Assembly (NCBI GenBank): GCA_964477445.1
Contig: CAYZED010000013.1
Coordinates: forward strand, 1 to 64,000
Source of the DNA: CAYZED01 sp964477445
Lineage (GTDB): Bacteria; Bacillota; Clostridia; Lutisporales; Lutisporaceae
Reading direction: 5' to 3'
DNA length: 64,000 nt
A program made the position numbers and the translations under genes. How positions within the stretch are numbered: the stretch's first letter is position 1; the number at the start of each line of letters is the position of its first letter. Positions 62,212 to 64,000 of this stretch are shown one piece after another. The notes under the pieces were generated by a model. The model ran no database searches. It was given only the letters and a program-made list of their open reading frames with translations, and was not told where the DNA came from.

Positions 62212-63432
62212 CTAATTGCTAATAGTATGTACTTTATCCGTCCATTGAACTGCATCAAGATATAGTTTGGGCAAAATATTCATTGGTATACCAAAATCCC
62301 CCGAGATTTTTTTTGTTTGATTCCAGTCACCTATTTCATAAGCCTTTACTAGCAAAAAAACATCCAAAAAGATTCCGATATTACCTTCAAGTGCTCTTTT
62401 TATATCTTCATTTATTGGTAATTCCTTCAAAACATCTTCCATTTTTCTTTCCATTAAGACATCTATCATTGAAAACATGCCTAAAATGAAAAACTCAGAT
62501 GATTTTTCTCCTTGATTTACAAGCAAACTTATCTTTTCCGCAAATCTGGCCCTTATCATACAAGTTCTAGTAACAATATCTGGCTTACCCTCTCCCATTC
62601 CTCTTACTAAAACTAATACAACCCATTTTTTTAATTCGTTCATTCCAACTATCATCAATGCATGTTTAATGGAGTTAATACTAGTAGTTAAATACTGACC
62701 GGCTTCATTTATATATTTTAATAGTTTGAAAGTAAGAGAAATATCTTTTTCGATTATTTCAGCTAATTCATCGAATTTTGCATCTCTCTTATTAATAATG
62801 CTAAATAATTGAGATATGCTAACCTGCGTAGTTCTAATATCTTTACCAGAAACAATTACTGGCTTACTGAAAAAATATCCTTGAAAATATGTGTAGCCCC
62901 ATTCAACTGCTTGCTTGAAGTCTTCGTATGTTTCAACTTTCTCCGCCAAGAATTTTATACGCTTATTGCTAATTTTTTTCATTACATTTTTGCGTTCTAT
63001 TCCCTTGGTTATGATAAAATCAATCTTAATAATATCAGCTAAATCAATGAGTGGTTGATATAATGGATCAAATACAAAATCATCTAAAGCAACTATATAT
63101 CCATTCTTTTTTAATTCTTTAACAGAATCTAGTATATCTTGCGTTGGCATAATATTCTCTAGTATTTCTACTACTAAGCTATTTTTTGTAAACATTAGGG
63201 CAACTCTATCATTTAGTAATTTTTCGGTGAAATTAACAAAAGCTTTCTTACCACAAGCTAATGTGCTAAGTCCAATAGTCATTAATCCATCAGTTATTAC
63301 AGTAGATGTAGCAGTATCACCATCAACCCCATCACTAAAACTATTAACATTTCCACTTCTATAAAGTAGTTCATATGCAACAACTTCTTGATTTTTGTTT
63401 AAAATAGGTTGCCTCGCAACAAATACATCCAT
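62212..63432 (-). CDS. EAL-HDOD signalling protein (YuxH type)
   Basis: About 406 residues. The N-terminal EAL-like domain begins VFVARQPILNKNQEVVAYELLYR and has ALDDFVFDP and FLAEKVET; the EAL signature is YELL, and key metal residues appear reduced, so it may bind rather than cleave c-di-GMP. Residues ~205-400 are an HDOD domain (LTFKLLKYINEA, SIKHALMIVGMNELKKW). ATG at 63432 after GAGGTG. It lies 44 bases downstream of a CheY-like receiver and probably forms one signalling unit with it. Confidence 0.87.
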   Translation of the reverse strand: MDVFVARQPILNKNQEVVAYELLYRSGNVNSFSDGVDGDTATSTVITDGLMTIGLSTLACGKKAFVNFTEKLLNDRVALMFTKNSLVVEILENIMPTQDILDSVKELKKNGYIVALDDFVFDPLYQPLIDLADIIKIDFIITKGIERKNVMKKISNKRIKFLAEKVETYEDFKQAVEWGYTYFQGYFFSKPVIVSGKDIRTTQVSISQLFSIINKRDAKFDELAEIIEKDISLTFKLLKYINEAGQYLTTSINSIKHALMIVGMNELKKWVVLVLVRGMGEGKPDIVTRTCMIRARFAEKISLLVNQGEKSSEFFILGMFSMIDVLMERKMEDVLKELPINEDIKRALEGNIGIFLDVFLLVKAYEIGDWNQTKKISGDFGIPMNILPKLYLDAVQWTDKVHTISN

Positions 63433-63476
63433 TTTTTTCACCTCATTTCATCCTGTTTTATATTATTTATAATTTA

Positions 63477-63893
63477 TCACAAAATATCTTTGTTCCTAGA
63501 AATTGCTTCTTCAATTTTTTCTAAGAAACTATTGCGATTAATAGGTTTTCGAATATAATCATCAACTCCAAGTTCTTTCGCTCTGATTACATTTTTTGCA
63601 TCAGCATGCTCAGTTAATACGATAATTGGAATATTCGAATATCTTTCATCATCTTTGAGTTTAGCAATGAGTTCAAATCCACTTTCACTTTTTAAGGTAA
63701 GATCCATAATTATTAAATCTGCCAATTTACCATATTCTTCAACCTTCATAAATAGGCCGATTTCTCCCCCAACTTCAACTGGAATTATACCAATTTGTTT
63801 AAGTAGCAATTTAACTTCAAATCTAACAGTAGGAGAATCCTCTACGATAATTATCTTTTTTTTGCTCTCCAACATTACACTCTCGTCATCCAT
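63477..63893 (-). CDS. CheY-like response regulator receiver
   Basis: About 138 residues, receiver domain only: IIIVEDSPTVR (acidic pocket), LIIMDLTLKSESGFE (phosphoacceptor aspartate), IIVLTEHADAKN and DDYIRKPIN (conserved lysine). No output domain. ATG at 63893, preceded by a GGTG site six bases away, is preferred over the GTG at 63902. Located 14 bases after an unidentified gene that runs off the right edge. Confidence 0.92.
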   Translation of the reverse strand: MDDESVMLESKKKIIIVEDSPTVRFEVKLLLKQIGIIPVEVGGEIGLFMKVEEYGKLADLIIMDLTLKSESGFELIAKLKDDERYSNIPIIVLTEHADAKNVIRAKELGVDDYIRKPINRNSFLEKIEEAISRNKDIL

Positions 63894-63907
63894 TTTTTTC
63901 ACCAGTC

Positions 63908-64000
63908 CTATTCTAAAGTAATATTTAGTCTCTCAAAATCTTCCGTTATGCTCTGCTTCGTTACTTTAAATACTTTCTTAACATTTTCGATATCTTCTTC
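63908..64000 (-). CDS. C-terminal end of an unidentified gene
   Basis: An open frame entering from the right edge: EEDIENVKKVFKVTKQSI, then TEDFERLNITLE and TAG. Only 30 codons are visible. It is probably part of the same signalling operon. No family can be named. Confidence 0.45.
   Translation of the reverse strand, partial: EEDIENVKKVFKVTKQSITEDFERLNITLE

Overview
The window reads as chromosome from a low-GC Gram-positive anaerobe, most likely a member of the Clostridia. The evidence is AT-rich codon use, strong AGGAGG-type ribosome binding sites, an energy-coupling-factor transporter next to truA, a ydaO-type c-di-AMP riboswitch, a 2-hydroxyacyl-CoA dehydratase-activase type protein and a Firmicutes-style folate operon. 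It comes from a draft or metagenome assembly: 10-base N runs at 6844, 8866, 18113, 21978, 22503, 27824, 33213 and 58920 are often flanked by duplicated sequence, and there are longer N runs at 12203-12302 and about 16585-16775. Most genes are on the minus strand.

Layout. 1-12 kb is an accessory region. It holds a NUDIX / PLD-helicase pair, a CsbD protein, an AbiE toxin-antitoxin (TA) pair with two palindromic operators, a 7TM histidine kinase, decayed COG1373 ATPase fragments, DinJ-YafQ, a metallophosphoesterase, an MqsA/YgiT-like antitoxin followed by a SecB-like chaperone (toxin not seen), and HigBA. At 12.0-12.5 kb a 48-bp tandem repeat array runs into a long inverted repeat at the end of guaA. 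At 12.5-22.5 kb are guaA, guaB, larC, larB and a giant activase/dehydratase-related protein; the last three form one overlapping operon. At 22.5-30.4 kb lies a folate/p-aminobenzoate operon (COG1373 ATPase, pabA, pabB, pabC, folE, fused folP-folB, folK) ending in a Ser/Thr kinase gene that overlaps folK.

At 30.5-37.3 kb a membrane-lipid-like cassette (COG1964/Tes-like radical SAM enzyme, ICMT-like methyltransferase, DUF4395, Lgt-like protein, small membrane protein) lies between two COG1373 ATPase genes. At 37.5-41.7 kb are more TA-type genes (DUF4160/DUF2442, an orphan YefM, YefM-ParE), an ECF sigma/anti-sigma pair and a truncated purN. At 41.9-47 kb are a c-di-AMP riboswitch in front of a GNAT acetyltransferase and two tandem arylsulfotransferases. 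At 47.4-58.6 kb are rpsI-rplM and ecfA1-ecfA2-ecfT-truA, blocks that are usually contiguous but are here separated by DUF445 proteins, an ABM monooxygenase/Fe-alcohol dehydrogenase pair and a secreted glucosaminidase. At 58.8-64 kb are a tRNA remnant, a zinc-ribbon/DUF5050 membrane protein, a tiny ORF with an apparent ATT start, exodeoxyribonuclease III, an ADP-ribosylglycohydrolase homologue, an EAL-HDOD protein and a CheY-like receiver.

The points most worth a second look are the Tes-like lipid cassette, the riboswitch-GNAT unit with a visible translational switch, the toxin-less antitoxin/SecB-like/phosphoesterase group, the dehydratase-larB-larC operon, the kinase attached to folK, and the spread and decay of COG1373 ATPases. 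All assignments were made by reading motifs; no database search was run.
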